NCBI GenBank assembly: GCA_021733925.1
Contig: JAIPJY010000006.1
Span: 1-64,000 of the forward strand
DNA length: 64,000 bases
Direction of reading: 5' to 3'
Source of the DNA: Prosthecobacter sp.
Lineage (GTDB): Bacteria; Verrucomicrobiota; Verrucomicrobiia; Verrucomicrobiales; Verrucomicrobiaceae
Shown piece after piece: positions 52,995 to 62,850 of this stretch. The first letter of the stretch is position 1, and every line of letters begins with the position of its first letter. A program made the translations under genes and the position numbers. The notes beneath the pieces are model-generated. The model was not told the DNA's origin and ran no database searches. It saw only the letters and a list, made by a program, of their open reading frames with translations.

Positions 52995-55924
52995 AAACCA
53001 CGCTCTTCATCCTCCTGGTTGCCGTTCCGGCCCTGGCTGTTGATTTCGACCAGGACATCCGCCCGCTGCTGCAAAAGCACTGCGTTGAGTGCCACGGCGC
53101 AAAGAAGCAGAAGGGCGAGCTGCGTCTCGATGCCAAAATCTTTGCATTCAAAGGCGGTCATGAAGGTCTGGCCATCGCGGCAGGTGACACCACCAAAAGT
53201 CTGCTGCTGCAAAGAATCAAATCCACCGATGACGAAGAACGCATGCCACCGAAGGGTGAGCCACTTTCACCGGCGCAGATCGCTTTGATTCAGGCATGGA
53301 TTCAAGCGGGTGCCGTGTGGCCTGAAAACGCCGCTGACAAAGCTGCCGCCGTGGACAAACGCCTCCAGTATTGGTCCGTGCAGCCGGTGCGAGCGGTCAA
53401 AGACGCCTCCATCGACTCGCTGATCAACGCGAAGCTCGCGGAGAAAAACCTCGTGATGTCACCAGCGGCGGACCGGCGCACCTTGATCCGCCGTTTGAGC
53501 TTTGATCTCGTCGGCCTGCCCCCGACACCTGAGCGTGTGGAGCAGTTTGTGAAGGATGCCGATCCCAAGGCCTATGAAAAGCTGGTGGATGAACTGCTGC
53601 GCTCCACCCACTACGGCGAGCGCTGGGCGCGACACTGGCTCGACATCGCCCACTACGCCGACACCCATGGCTTTGAGCGTGATCAACTTCGCCCTAATGC
53701 ATGGCATTATCGCGACTACGTCATCGAATCGCTCAACACGGACAAGCCCTACGACCAGTTCATCCGCCAGCAGATCGCGGGCGATGTCATCGCACCGAAT
53801 GATCCGCAGGCCGTCATCGCCACCGGATTTCTCGCCGCCGGGCCATGGGACTATGTCGGACAGGTGGAAACCAAAAGCGACATGCTCAGACGTGCCGCCC
53901 GTGCAGGAGATCTCGATGACATGGTCACGCAGGTCATGACCTCGACCATGGCCATCACGGTCAACTGCGCACGCTGCCACGATCACAAGCTCGACCCCGT
54001 CAAACAGGAGGAGTATTACCGGCTGTGGGCCGTTTTTGCCGGAGCGAAGCGCGGAGATCGTGAGGTGGACAGCGCGGAAGCAAAACGCATTGCTGGTGAA
54101 AAAGCACGCCTTACCCAGGAACTGGCAGCCGCGCGTGCCCAGATCGCGAAACTGGCCGGCGATGGTCTCAATCTTGCCGACATGGTGGGCGGTGGTGTCA
54201 AAGGTCGTGGCATTGACCTGCGCACCGGCAATCTGACGACCGGCAAACTCGGCTACCATCGCGACATCAAGACAAACCGGCTGCAGCGCATCGAGTGGCC
54301 CGCCGAGGTGAAAGACACGGATCGTTTTGTCTCGTGGGTCTTTGTGCCGGATGGCCGGAATCCAGTGCTCGTGGCTGCCAAGCAGGAGGTCAAAGGACTA
54401 CCCGCCACCAGCGGCCACACCTGGGACACAATTCGCAACGGCCCGCTGAATGCTCAGCGCAGTACGAAGATCGACGGGGTGGATTATGCAGAGAAAAATC
54501 ATTCCATTCTCGGCCTGCACGCCAACAGCGGCATCACCTTTGATCTCGCGAAGATTCGCCAGAGCAGCGGCATGGGCATGATGCATTTCACCGCCGCGCT
54601 CGGCTTTGGCGCTGATGCAGGTGCCGCAGCCTCACGCGCAGACTTCACCGTGCTTGTCGATTCTGAGCGCAAGTTTCAGAAGCTCAAGATGCGCAAGGAT
54701 GAGTTCGTGCATCTCGACATTGCCATTCCGGCGAAGGCGAAAACGCTCACACTCATCGCCACCGATGGCGGTGATGGCATCAGCAGCGATCTGCTATTCC
54801 TTGGTGATGCACGGCTGGTGCCTGAAATGGAGCACAGCAGGCTCACCGCCACTGAGCAGGAGAAGTTGAAACAGCTGCGGGCTCAGGCCACTCAACTTGA
54901 CACTACGCTCAAAGCCCTGCCTGAACCGGCCAAAGTCTATGCCATCATCAGTGAAGCACAGCCGCCTGCAATTCAGGTGCAGCGGCGTGGCAATCCCGAA
55001 GACCCACAGCAGGAAGTGCAGCCCGGAGCCTTCGCCTGGGCTCGCCACGCCAGCATGGATTTTGGCACGAACGCCATGCCCGAGGGGCAGCGCCGTCGCA
55101 TGCTTGCTGAGTGGATCACCCATCCCGAAAATCCGCTCACCCGCCGTGTGCTCGTGAACCGGCTCTGGCATCATCATTTCGGCCAGGGCATCGTCACCAC
55201 TCCCAGCGACTTCGGTCTCGGCGGCGACAAGCCATCGCATCCTGAACTGCTCGACTGGCTGGCCAATGAGCTGCTGCAAAGCGGCTGGTCGATGAAGCAC
55301 CTGCACAAGCTCATCGTGATGAGCGCCGCGTATCAGCAGCAGTCTGCTTCCAACAATAACGCGGCAAGCCGTTTGGATGCGCAAAATCGTCTGGTCTGGC
55401 GGCAGAACCCGCGCCGCCTGGATGCCGAGTCAGTGCATGATGCAGTGCTGAGTGTCGCAGGCACCTTGAACCCCGCCATGGGCGGCCCTGGCTACCGTGA
55501 TTTCAATTTCACCGAGGCCTATGCGCCCATCTACGACTACATCACGCCCGACAAACCCGAACTGCTGCGCCGCAGCATCTACCGCTTCGTGGTGCGCACC
55601 ACGCCGCATCAGTTCATGTCCACGCTCGACTGCCCTGATCCCGCCAATCTCACCCCGGCCCGGGCGCAAACCACCACCGCATTGCAGGCGCTCACGCTGA
55701 GCAACAACGAATTCATGCTGCAGCAGGGCGCGAACCTCGTCACCCGCATCGAAAACGAAACCGATTCACGCGCAGCCGCCATTAGACGGGCCTTCCTGCT
55801 ATGCCTTCAAAGAGAGCCGAAGGCTGAAGAACAAAGCGCCGCCACCCACCTCGTCGCCGAGCAAGGCCTCTTTGCCCTCTGCCGCATGCTCATCAACACG
55901 AACGAGTTTGTTTACCTCGACTGA
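52991..55924 (+). CDS. PSD1-type planctomycete cytochrome C protein (PSCyt1-DUF1549-DUF1553)
   Basis: A 977-residue exported protein (leader MKTTLFILLVAVPALA). The PSCyt1 domain with haem motif CVECH (residues 31-35) is followed by DUF1549 (about 125-340, with SFDLVGLPPTPERV, THYGERWARHWLDIAHYADT and LNTDKPYDQFIRQQIAGD), a beta-rich insert of about 250 residues (about 380-640) and DUF1553 (about 690-960, VLVNRLWHHHFGQGIV, DFNFTEAYAPIYDYI, QALTLSNNEFM). PSD1 proteins occur in large numbers in Planctomycetota and Verrucomicrobiota and are paired with DUF1501; their enzymatic role is not established. The insert suggests substrate binding. Confidence 0.94.
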   Translation: MKTTLFILLVAVPALAVDFDQDIRPLLQKHCVECHGAKKQKGELRLDAKIFAFKGGHEGLAIAAGDTTKSLLLQRIKSTDDEERMPPKGEPLSPAQIALIQAWIQAGAVWPENAADKAAAVDKRLQYWSVQPVRAVKDASIDSLINAKLAEKNLVMSPAADRRTLIRRLSFDLVGLPPTPERVEQFVKDADPKAYEKLVDELLRSTHYGERWARHWLDIAHYADTHGFERDQLRPNAWHYRDYVIESLNTDKPYDQFIRQQIAGDVIAPNDPQAVIATGFLAAGPWDYVGQVETKSDMLRRAARAGDLDDMVTQVMTSTMAITVNCARCHDHKLDPVKQEEYYRLWAVFAGAKRGDREVDSAEAKRIAGEKARLTQELAAARAQIAKLAGDGLNLADMVGGGVKGRGIDLRTGNLTTGKLGYHRDIKTNRLQRIEWPAEVKDTDRFVSWVFVPDGRNPVLVAAKQEVKGLPATSGHTWDTIRNGPLNAQRSTKIDGVDYAEKNHSILGLHANSGITFDLAKIRQSSGMGMMHFTAALGFGADAGAAASRADFTVLVDSERKFQKLKMRKDEFVHLDIAIPAKAKTLTLIATDGGDGISSDLLFLGDARLVPEMEHSRLTATEQEKLKQLRAQATQLDTTLKALPEPAKVYAIISEAQPPAIQVQRRGNPEDPQQEVQPGAFAWARHASMDFGTNAMPEGQRRRMLAEWITHPENPLTRRVLVNRLWHHHFGQGIVTTPSDFGLGGDKPSHPELLDWLANELLQSGWSMKHLHKLIVMSAAYQQQSASNNNAASRLDAQNRLVWRQNPRRLDAESVHDAVLSVAGTLNPAMGGPGYRDFNFTEAYAPIYDYITPDKPELLRRSIYRFVVRTTPHQFMSTLDCPDPANLTPARAQTTTALQALTLSNNEFMLQQGANLVTRIENETDSRAAAIRRAFLLCLQREPKAEEQSAATHLVAEQGLFALCRMLINTNEFVYLD

Positions 55925-55948
55925 AGCATTAATCCGCCAGCGCCAGCC

Positions 55949-57010
55949 ATGAACCGCCGACAAGTCATCCAAACCCTCACGGGCGCCACGCTTGGTGCCG
56001 CACTGCCACGACCTATTGCGGCACAGACAACCGTCGAATCAAAGCCGAAGCTCCACGTATACGACAGTTACGGCTGGCTGCGAGGGTTCAGCATCATTCC
56101 CTCATGGGCGGCGAGGATTGAGGATGCGTGGTGGTTTTATGACGGTGCCAGGATGCGCGAGGAAGTGGCACTGGCGAAGCAGGTTCACGCCAACTGCATT
56201 CGGCTGTGGATCGAATACACGGCGTGGATGCGCGATCCTGAAAAGGTCACTGCGAATTTCATGGATGCCGTCGCGGCGATCGCCGAGAACGGCATGAAGG
56301 TCATGCCCTGCCTCTTCAATCGCTGGCACGATTCCAAGTTCGACTATGGCGGCACCTATTTTGAAAACATAAAGCCTGGATGGAGCCAGCCATCGGATTA
56401 TGTGAAGGCGCTCGTCACACCACTCGCCAAGGATGATTGCATCCTCATTTGGGATCTCTGCAACGAGCCCCAGGCTCACGACTTGAATAGCGATCCGAAC
56501 AAGCGCGAGTTCGCCTGGCTCAGCCAGATTGCCGCCACCGTGCGTACTTGCGGCGTCCAGCAGCCCATCACCATCGGCACCATGAACGGTAATCTAGGCA
56601 GAACGGGCAATATCGAAACCTTCGCGCCGCTCATGGACGTGCTTTGCGCCCATCCATATGTGCGCGACCGTTTAGACCTGGAAAAACTCATCTCCTCTTA
56701 TCAGTCGCTGCGCCAGACTCACGGCAAACCCTTGCTTGTGAACGAAACCATTCCCGGCTGCCTGGATGATGCCACTCGCGCCGAGGTGGCGAAGTATTAC
56801 ACCACCTTGCTCAGCGATGCCGGCTTCGGCTGGATGGGGTGGGCCTTGCGTGAAGGCCTCGCCATCTCCACGCGTCGTGACCGTTACGATGGCAATGGCA
56901 TCAACGGCCAGGGGTTTCATCCTTACTTCACCAAGGACGGCAAACTGCGCCCTGGCCTGGAGTTCCTCACCGAGAAACCCAAGCTCCGCACGCCTTGGGA
57001 GAAGGCGTGA
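55949..57010 (+). CDS. Secreted GH5-like glycoside hydrolase
   Basis: A 353-residue protein with a Tat-like leader (MNRRQVIQTLTGATLGAALP). A TIM barrel of the clan GH-A type: acid/base Glu173 in IWDLCNEPQ and the probable nucleophile Glu266 in PLLVNETIPG, with VHANCIRLWIEYTAW at the second strand. Candidates are GH5 or a related family acting on beta-mannan, beta-glucan or similar; the exact family cannot be told by eye. 24 bases after the PSD1 gene. Confidence 0.87.
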   Translation: MNRRQVIQTLTGATLGAALPRPIAAQTTVESKPKLHVYDSYGWLRGFSIIPSWAARIEDAWWFYDGARMREEVALAKQVHANCIRLWIEYTAWMRDPEKVTANFMDAVAAIAENGMKVMPCLFNRWHDSKFDYGGTYFENIKPGWSQPSDYVKALVTPLAKDDCILIWDLCNEPQAHDLNSDPNKREFAWLSQIAATVRTCGVQQPITIGTMNGNLGRTGNIETFAPLMDVLCAHPYVRDRLDLEKLISSYQSLRQTHGKPLLVNETIPGCLDDATRAEVAKYYTTLLSDAGFGWMGWALREGLAISTRRDRYDGNGINGQGFHPYFTKDGKLRPGLEFLTEKPKLRTPWEKA

Positions 57011-57042
57011 CCGTCAAATCAAACGAACCGGAGACAAAACGT

Positions 57043-58434
57043 ATGAGCGTGAAACACACCCTCCTCACCGCCCTGCTGCTCGCGCCGCTGCTCATGCTGC
57101 ATGCCGAGGAGAAACCTCTGAGCGCGTGGCAGCATCTCGTACGCACCGAAACCTGGACCGAGAAATGGCCAGACGCCTCCGGTAAAGTCGAAACGAGCAA
57201 CGTTACCGCCGAAGTGTGGACGCAGGCCATGCAGGCGACGCTCGACGCCCAAGGCTCGTTGCATATTTCGGCGCAAGCGAAGCCCTATTACCTCGATGGC
57301 CCACTCGTCTTGAAATCTGGACAGAAACTCAGTGCTGATCCGACTGCTGAGATTCGCCTGAAACCCGGCTCCAACACCTGCATGGTGCGCAATGAGCACA
57401 TTGTCGGCTTCGCGGACCAACCTGTGCCTGAAGACGCAAAACCCGACACCGACATCTCCATCGAAGGCGGCATCTGGACGACGTTGGCGAACGGCGTGAA
57501 GGACAGCAATGGCAACCACCGTGGTTTATCTTCAAAGAAAGATCCCGTGCCCGGAACGCATGGCGTCATCCTTCTTCACAACGTGCGTCATGTGATCGTG
57601 CGAAACATCACCGTGCGCCAGAGTCGAGCCTTCGCCGTGCACCTGGCCAACGTCAGCGAATTTACCATCGATGGCGTCACACTGGATCGTCACGGACGCG
57701 ACGGCGTGCATGTGAACGCTCCAGCGAGCCATGGTCTCATCCGTCGCGTGAGCGGTGTTTCGCACGATGACACCGTCGCTCTGAACGCCTGGGAATGGAA
57801 AAACTACGCGCCCAGCTTTGGGGCCATTCATCACATCATCATCGAGGACGTACGTGGGGCGCCGGATGGTGTCCCGTCGGCAAATTCCATCCGACTCCTC
57901 CCCGGCGTGAAGCGCTTCAGCGACGGCACCACACTCGACTGTCCCATCCATGACATCACCGTGCGCGGCATCGCCGACATCCGCGACTTCAAGCTCTACG
58001 ACCAGCCTAACCTCGAAGTGGGACGCGACAAAGACGCCAGCGTCGGCATCGGCTCGCTGCGCAGCATCGTCTTCGAAAACCTCACCTTCAACCGCCCCGG
58101 CAGCATCCAGATCCATGCCAACACCGATGGCCTGATAATCCGCGACGTGAAACTCAATTTTCCATTCACCGCAGACTATCACCTCATCGAACTCGGCCCG
58201 AAATCGCAGACCTACAAACACAAGTCAGACGACCCGGCCACCTGGACCGAAATCTTCTCCCCTGATCTCGACTGCACCGTGCGCAGCCTGAGTGTCTCCG
58301 GCGTTCGCCAGCACGGGGCAGGGACCGATTTGCCCATCGATCAGGTCGTCCACGTCATCGAACTGAAGCCCAATCCTGACTACCCAAAGACCACGCCCAA
58401 AGGGGGCACCGGCAAAGGTATTTGGATTCGCTAA
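57043..58434 (+). CDS. Polygalacturonase-like right-handed beta-helix protein
   Basis: A 463-residue exported protein (leader MSVKHTLLTALLLAPLLMLH). The central part is a parallel beta-helix of the GH28/pectate-lyase type: THGVILLHNVRHVIVRNITV, FAVHLANVSEFTIDGVTLDR, GVHVNAPASHGLIRRVSGVS, then the acidic HDDTVALNAWEW, which looks like the DD motif of GH28. The start is ATG 57043; the upstream frame starts inside the end of the previous gene. Likely cuts or binds polyuronate such as pectin, by fold only. Confidence 0.85.
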   Translation: MSVKHTLLTALLLAPLLMLHAEEKPLSAWQHLVRTETWTEKWPDASGKVETSNVTAEVWTQAMQATLDAQGSLHISAQAKPYYLDGPLVLKSGQKLSADPTAEIRLKPGSNTCMVRNEHIVGFADQPVPEDAKPDTDISIEGGIWTTLANGVKDSNGNHRGLSSKKDPVPGTHGVILLHNVRHVIVRNITVRQSRAFAVHLANVSEFTIDGVTLDRHGRDGVHVNAPASHGLIRRVSGVSHDDTVALNAWEWKNYAPSFGAIHHIIIEDVRGAPDGVPSANSIRLLPGVKRFSDGTTLDCPIHDITVRGIADIRDFKLYDQPNLEVGRDKDASVGIGSLRSIVFENLTFNRPGSIQIHANTDGLIIRDVKLNFPFTADYHLIELGPKSQTYKHKSDDPATWTEIFSPDLDCTVRSLSVSGVRQHGAGTDLPIDQVVHVIELKPNPDYPKTTPKGGTGKGIWIR

Positions 58435-58445
58435 CTCACACCCCC

Positions 58446-59885
58446 ATGAGCACTCATATCTCCAGCTCCTCACGCCGCGACTTCCTTGAAAAAATCGGCG
58501 GCGGTTTCGGCAGCATCGCACTCGCTTCCTTGCTGGAGCAGGACACTCGGGCCGCCACCAATCCACTCTCGGCCAAGCGACCTCCCTTGCTGGCCAAGGC
58601 GCGTGCAGTGATTCAGATTTTCTGCCCCGGCGGCCTCAGCCATGTGGACTCATGGGACTACAAGCCTGAGCTGGCGAAGCGCAGCGGCAAACCCTTCGAT
58701 CCCGATGGCAAATTGCAGTTCTTCGCCTCCAAGCCCGGCAACTGCCAGGGCAGCTACTGGCCGTTTCGTCAGCATGGCCAGTGCGGACGCTGGATCAGCG
58801 ATCTCTTCCCGCAGCTCGCGACCTGCGTCGATGACATGGCCTTCATTCACTCGATGCAGAGCAAGAGCGCGTTGCATGGCCCTGCCATGTTCATGGCCAA
58901 CACCGGCTTCATCCTGCCCGGCTTTCCGAGCATGGGCGCATGGGTCACCTATGGCCTCGGCAGTGAGAGCGAGAACCTGCCCGCGTTCGTCGTGCTGCCT
59001 GATCAGCGCGGCCTGCCACCAGGTGGCGTGATCAACTGGGGCGCGGGCTTTCTTCCCGCCGTGCATCAAGGCACGACCTTGCAGACCGATGCTGAAAAGC
59101 CGCCCATCGCCGATCTGTTTCCGCCCAAAAGCTTCGCGCAACTGCGTGGCGACACCGAGCAGACGAGCCGCGACTTTCTGCAAACCCTCAACCGCGCCCA
59201 TGCCGCCGAACGCGCCGGCAACACCGAGCTCGAAGCTCGCATTGCCGCCTATGAACTCGCGGCACGCCTGCAACTCAGCGCTCCTGAAGTCACCGATCTT
59301 CGTGGTGAAACGGATGTCACCAAGCAGCTCTACCAGCTCGATCACGAAGACATCGGCCCCTTTGGCCGGCAGTGCCTTCTCGCGCGTCGGCTTGTGGAGC
59401 GCGGGGTGCGTTTCGTGCAGATCTACTGTGGTGCAGAAAACACCACGGCTAAAAAAATCCGCCCCAACTGGGACAGCCATGAAGACCTCGTGCGCGACCA
59501 CGGCTACTGGGGGCAGGTGCTCGACACCGGTGCTGCGGCTCTGCTGCGCGATCTGAAATCACGTGGCATGCTCGACAGCACCCTCGTCATCTGCACCAGC
59601 GAGTTTGGACGCCAGCCTGCGGCACAGGGCAAGGGGCGCGACCACAATCCCGGCGCATTCACCGCCTGGATGGCCGGTGGCGGAATTCAAGGCGGCACGG
59701 CGTATGGCAGCACCGATGATCTAGGTTCCAAGGCGGCGGAGAATCCCGCCTACTGCTACGATCTTCACGCCACCGCACTGCACCAGCTCGGCATTGATCA
59801 CGAAAAATTATCCTTTTACAACAACGGCATTAATCGTCGCCTCACCGACGTGCACGGTCATGTCATCAAAGATATTATCGCATAG
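58446..59885 (+). CDS. DUF1501 protein (sulfatase-like fold, Tat-exported)
   Basis: A 479-residue protein with a Tat-like leader (SSSRRDFLEKIGGGFGSIAL). DUF1501 signatures: IQIFCPGGLSHVDSWDYKPE, MAFIHSMQSKSALHGPAMFM, LPAFVVLPDQRG, WDSHEDLVRDHGYWGQVLDT and STLVICTSEFGRQPAAQGKG with the terminal GRDHNPGAF. The fold is alkaline-phosphatase/sulfatase-like. DUF1501 genes typically lie beside PSD1 genes, as here (with two hydrolase genes between). No known substrate. Confidence 0.94.
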   Translation: MSTHISSSSRRDFLEKIGGGFGSIALASLLEQDTRAATNPLSAKRPPLLAKARAVIQIFCPGGLSHVDSWDYKPELAKRSGKPFDPDGKLQFFASKPGNCQGSYWPFRQHGQCGRWISDLFPQLATCVDDMAFIHSMQSKSALHGPAMFMANTGFILPGFPSMGAWVTYGLGSESENLPAFVVLPDQRGLPPGGVINWGAGFLPAVHQGTTLQTDAEKPPIADLFPPKSFAQLRGDTEQTSRDFLQTLNRAHAAERAGNTELEARIAAYELAARLQLSAPEVTDLRGETDVTKQLYQLDHEDIGPFGRQCLLARRLVERGVRFVQIYCGAENTTAKKIRPNWDSHEDLVRDHGYWGQVLDTGAAALLRDLKSRGMLDSTLVICTSEFGRQPAAQGKGRDHNPGAFTAWMAGGGIQGGTAYGSTDDLGSKAAENPAYCYDLHATALHQLGIDHEKLSFYNNGINRRLTDVHGHVIKDIIA

Positions 59886-59904
59886 CCTCTTTTCTCATTT
59901 CCAC

Positions 59905-60888
59905 ATGTCTCAGCCTCACATTGCCATCATTGACTGGACCACCTCGCCGCAGGGTGATCCCGAGTCCACCATCGAACGTCAGATCATCGGCGCTGCCGCG
60001 CACGTCACACGCACCCTTTGCGAAACTGACGCCGATTTGACCGACGAGGTCTGCCGCGCAAACGCCATCATCATCTGGCACAACATGCCACTCACAGCCC
60101 AGGGCATCGCAAAACTTCAGAACTGCCGCGCCATCATCCGCAACGGTGTCGGCTTCGACAGCGTGGACGTCGCTGCCGCACGTGAGCGTGGCATCGCGGT
60201 ATGCAACGTGCCGGATTACGGCACCGAAGAAGTCGCCGACCATGCCATCGCGCTCGCCATGGCGCTGTGCCGGCAAATCATGCCGCTGGATGCCGAAGCC
60301 AAGCAGCTTGGCTGGAACATCCGCGTCACACCGAAACTCCGCCGCCTTAGTACCCTTACTTTCGGCGTCATCGGTCTTGGCCGTATCGGCACCGCAACGG
60401 CCCTCCGTGCCAAAGCCCTCGGCTTCCGCGTTATCTTCCACGATCCCTACCTTCCCAATGGCGCCGACAAAGCTGTCGGTATCACCCGCGTGCGCACGCT
60501 TGATGAACTCCTCGCGCAAACCGACGTCCTCTCGTTGCACTGCCCATTGAACGAAGAAACACGTCACCTCATTGCCGAGCGTGAACTCGCCATGCTCAAA
60601 CCCTCCGCCTTTGTCGTGAATACCGCACGCGGTGCCGTCATCAAGAAGACTGCCATCCTTGCGGCTCTGCGCGAAAGTCGCATCGCCGGAGCTGGTCTTG
60701 ATGTCGTCGAGGACGAACCCCTGCGCACTACCGAGGAAGCCGCCACGCCGAACCTCATCGCCACCTGCCATGCCGCCTTTTGCAGCGTTGAAAGCAAGAT
60801 CGAAATGCGCAGCACCTCCGCCCGCATTGCTCTCGCCGCAGTGCGCAATGAGCCGCTAGAAAATGTGGTGAATGGCGTTTGCTCCTGA
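59905..60888 (+). CDS. D-2-hydroxyacid dehydrogenase (CtBP-like)
   Basis: NAD-dependent oxidoreductase, 327 residues. NAD-binding loop FGVIGLGRIGTATALRAKAL (residues 153-172), catalytic Arg242 in VNTARGAVI, Glu near 271 in VVEDEPL and His289 in ATCHAAF. The short N-terminus and CHAAFCS ending are close to C-terminal binding protein/PhgDH relatives. In this operon it may oxidise or reduce a sugar-acid derivative, inferred from context only. Start ATG 59905, 20 bases after the DUF1501 gene. Confidence 0.92.
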   Translation: MSQPHIAIIDWTTSPQGDPESTIERQIIGAAAHVTRTLCETDADLTDEVCRANAIIIWHNMPLTAQGIAKLQNCRAIIRNGVGFDSVDVAAARERGIAVCNVPDYGTEEVADHAIALAMALCRQIMPLDAEAKQLGWNIRVTPKLRRLSTLTFGVIGLGRIGTATALRAKALGFRVIFHDPYLPNGADKAVGITRVRTLDELLAQTDVLSLHCPLNEETRHLIAERELAMLKPSAFVVNTARGAVIKKTAILAALRESRIAGAGLDVVEDEPLRTTEEAATPNLIATCHAAFCSVESKIEMRSTSARIALAAVRNEPLENVVNGVCS

Positions 60889-60920
60889 ATAGCTCCGTCT
60901 TGAGCTGTACTGTCCACACC

Positions 60921-61526
60921 ATGAATCTCCGTCCTTTTCTCGCCGCTTCCCTCGCACTCACCCTCGCTTCAGCCGCGCTGGCCCAGGAAACCAAGCCGCT
61001 GCTGCACGATCACGTCCTACCGGTCCTTGCCACGCCAGATTTCAAAGTACCGCTGGACTCCAGTTTCAGCATTGCCAAAGGCAAATGGACACCCGAAGGC
61101 GGCGTCCTCAGCGTGCTGGATCTGCCGGAGCAGAAGCACATCCCGGTGCTTCATCACAAAGTGGGCCTCGCCAGTGCCACCATCGAGGTGGAGTTCTTGA
61201 TCGAAGGCCCGGGCTCGTTCCTGGTGGGATGTGATTCAGACAAGCATGTGGGCCGTGTGGTCGTCAATGCCACGAGTCTGAGCATCGCCGAAGATTCAGC
61301 GAAGCCCTCTCACACCATTGCCACGCTGCCGATGACCGTGAAGCCCAACGAATGGCACAAGCTGCGCGTCGAATGGCAGGGCGATCAGATGGCCGCCATT
61401 CTCGACGGCCAGGAACTGAAGGCCCAGCACGCCTACCTCGCCACGCCGAAGTCCCGGAGCTGGCTGGCCGCAGGGAAGTCCGTGAAAGTGCGCAATCTCA
61501 AGATCAGCGGTGAGGCGAAGCCATGA
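60921..61526 (+). CDS. Secreted DUF1080-like concanavalin-fold protein A
   Basis: A 201-residue exported protein (leader MNLRPFLAASLALTLASAALA). The beta-sandwich pattern of DUF1080/LamG-type proteins is visible: GKWTPEGGVLSVLDL, ATIEVEFLIEGPGSFLVGCD, PNEWHKLRVEWQGDQMAAIL and SVKVRNLKISGE. Usually binds or cuts glycans at the cell surface. Overlaps the next, related gene by four bases. Confidence 0.82.
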   Translation: MNLRPFLAASLALTLASAALAQETKPLLHDHVLPVLATPDFKVPLDSSFSIAKGKWTPEGGVLSVLDLPEQKHIPVLHHKVGLASATIEVEFLIEGPGSFLVGCDSDKHVGRVVVNATSLSIAEDSAKPSHTIATLPMTVKPNEWHKLRVEWQGDQMAAILDGQELKAQHAYLATPKSRSWLAAGKSVKVRNLKISGEAKP

Positions 61527-62137
61527 GCGGATTGCATTGGATCTCCGCTCTCTTTGCACTGCTCGGCGTCCTCTGCGGTGACATCCAGAGCGCGGAACCG
61601 CAGACCCTGCTCGAAGAATCCTTCACCACCGAACTCTCCAAAGACTGGTTTTGGGGCCTCGGCACCTGGACGGCGAAGGACGGTGTGCTGCGCGGTTATG
61701 AATCCGGGCCTCGCCGCCACGGACCGGTGAAGATGCGCAAATTGCCGCTGAAGGACGCCATCGTCGAATGCGACTTCCGGCTGGAAGGCAAGGCGACGTT
61801 TGCCGGCATCATCTTCAACGGTTCGCAGGAGCGCGGGCATATCGTCCACCTTGTCATGGGCACGGACACGCTGCGCATCCTGGCCCATCCAAAGATGGGC
61901 GAGCACCTGCACCTCCTCAAGCAACCCAACATCCTGGCCGTGGGAGAATGGCATCACGTGAGGATTGAATTCAAAGGCGAAACCATCACCGCCACCATCG
62001 ACGGCAAGACCTTTACAGCGAGCCATCCCTGCATCGCCGAGGAAAAGCAGACCTTCGGCCTGGGCGGTGACTCCGGAGGTCCCGAAGGTGAAAAAGCGGG
62101 CGCGCTGGAGTTTCGCTGGCTCAAGATCAGCAAGTGA
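61523..62137 (+). CDS. Secreted DUF1080-like concanavalin-fold protein B
   Basis: A 204-residue exported protein, apparent leader MSGLHWISALFALLGVLCGD. Same layout as the previous protein: WTAKDGVLRGYES, DAIVECDFRLEGKATFAGII, GEWHHVRIEFKGETITATID and FRWLKISK at the end; overall identity to protein A is low, so the pair is an old duplication. Last gene of the operon; its end overlaps the convergent membrane protein gene by 11 bases. Confidence 0.82.
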   Translation: MSGLHWISALFALLGVLCGDIQSAEPQTLLEESFTTELSKDWFWGLGTWTAKDGVLRGYESGPRRHGPVKMRKLPLKDAIVECDFRLEGKATFAGIIFNGSQERGHIVHLVMGTDTLRILAHPKMGEHLHLLKQPNILAVGEWHHVRIEFKGETITATIDGKTFTASHPCIAEEKQTFGLGGDSGGPEGEKAGALEFRWLKISK

Positions 62138-62750
62138 CCTGGCTGCGACAGCGGATGATCACCGCTGCGAGGGAGGCCCCAATGAGATTGGCAACGAGGT
62201 CCCAGCCGGTATTTTCGTAGCCGCCGACGTTGGTGTTGGGGATCGTCAGCACAGCGATGAACTCGATCACCTCGTTCAGCGCGCCGAAGCCCATGCCGCC
62301 CGCCGCACACACAGTGAGCATGCCAAACGTCGGCCGCACGGCGCTGCCATCCGGCTGACGCAGGGCCCTGCTCAAAAGGTGCCAGCAGAGCCAGGTGGTG
62401 ACGCCAAAGCCGTAGGCATGGACGATTTGGTCGTATTTCAGCCACTGCGGGACGATCCACCAGCTGTAGAGCACCGCTTGGTCGCCATTGTAAGGCCAGC
62501 CGGAGGGCAGGGGGCACAGTCCCCCAGCCATGTGGGCGAAACCCCACACCGAAAAGGCCCAGAGAAGAGGTGTCGTGAGCCGCACTCGACGATGCACGGC
62601 ACCCATGACCCCCATCAGGATGAGCATGACCACAATGTAGAAAATAAACTCACTGTTGCCTTGAATGATGGCTCCTAGGATGGCTGCGAGCATGTAGGCA
62701 CCATTGAAAAGTACGACTGGCAGCAGCTTCGCGGTGGGGGCAGGGGGCAT
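62127..62750 (-). CDS. DUF2238-like integral membrane protein
   Basis: A 207-residue protein, six or so hydrophobic segments. Recognisable signatures: LKYDQIVHAYGFGVTTWLCW, GMGFGALNEVIEFIAV and VGGYENTGWDLVANLIGASL, as in the DUF2238 (YjdF) family of unknown function. ATG 62750 chosen (MPPAPTAKLLPV); a longer frame would extend 37 implausible residues. The other end is convergent with protein B. Confidence 0.85.
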   Translation of the reverse strand: MPPAPTAKLLPVVLFNGAYMLAAILGAIIQGNSEFIFYIVVMLILMGVMGAVHRRVRLTTPLLWAFSVWGFAHMAGGLCPLPSGWPYNGDQAVLYSWWIVPQWLKYDQIVHAYGFGVTTWLCWHLLSRALRQPDGSAVRPTFGMLTVCAAGGMGFGALNEVIEFIAVLTIPNTNVGGYENTGWDLVANLIGASLAAVIIRCRSQVTC

Positions 62751-62850
62751 GCGGTGAAGATGCAACGCCAGACCACCGCTTTGGCAAGAGCTTCCTTCTA
62801 CACCGGTTGACTGGCTCCCTCTGTGCTGCATCCTAGCGCACCCCTCCTGC

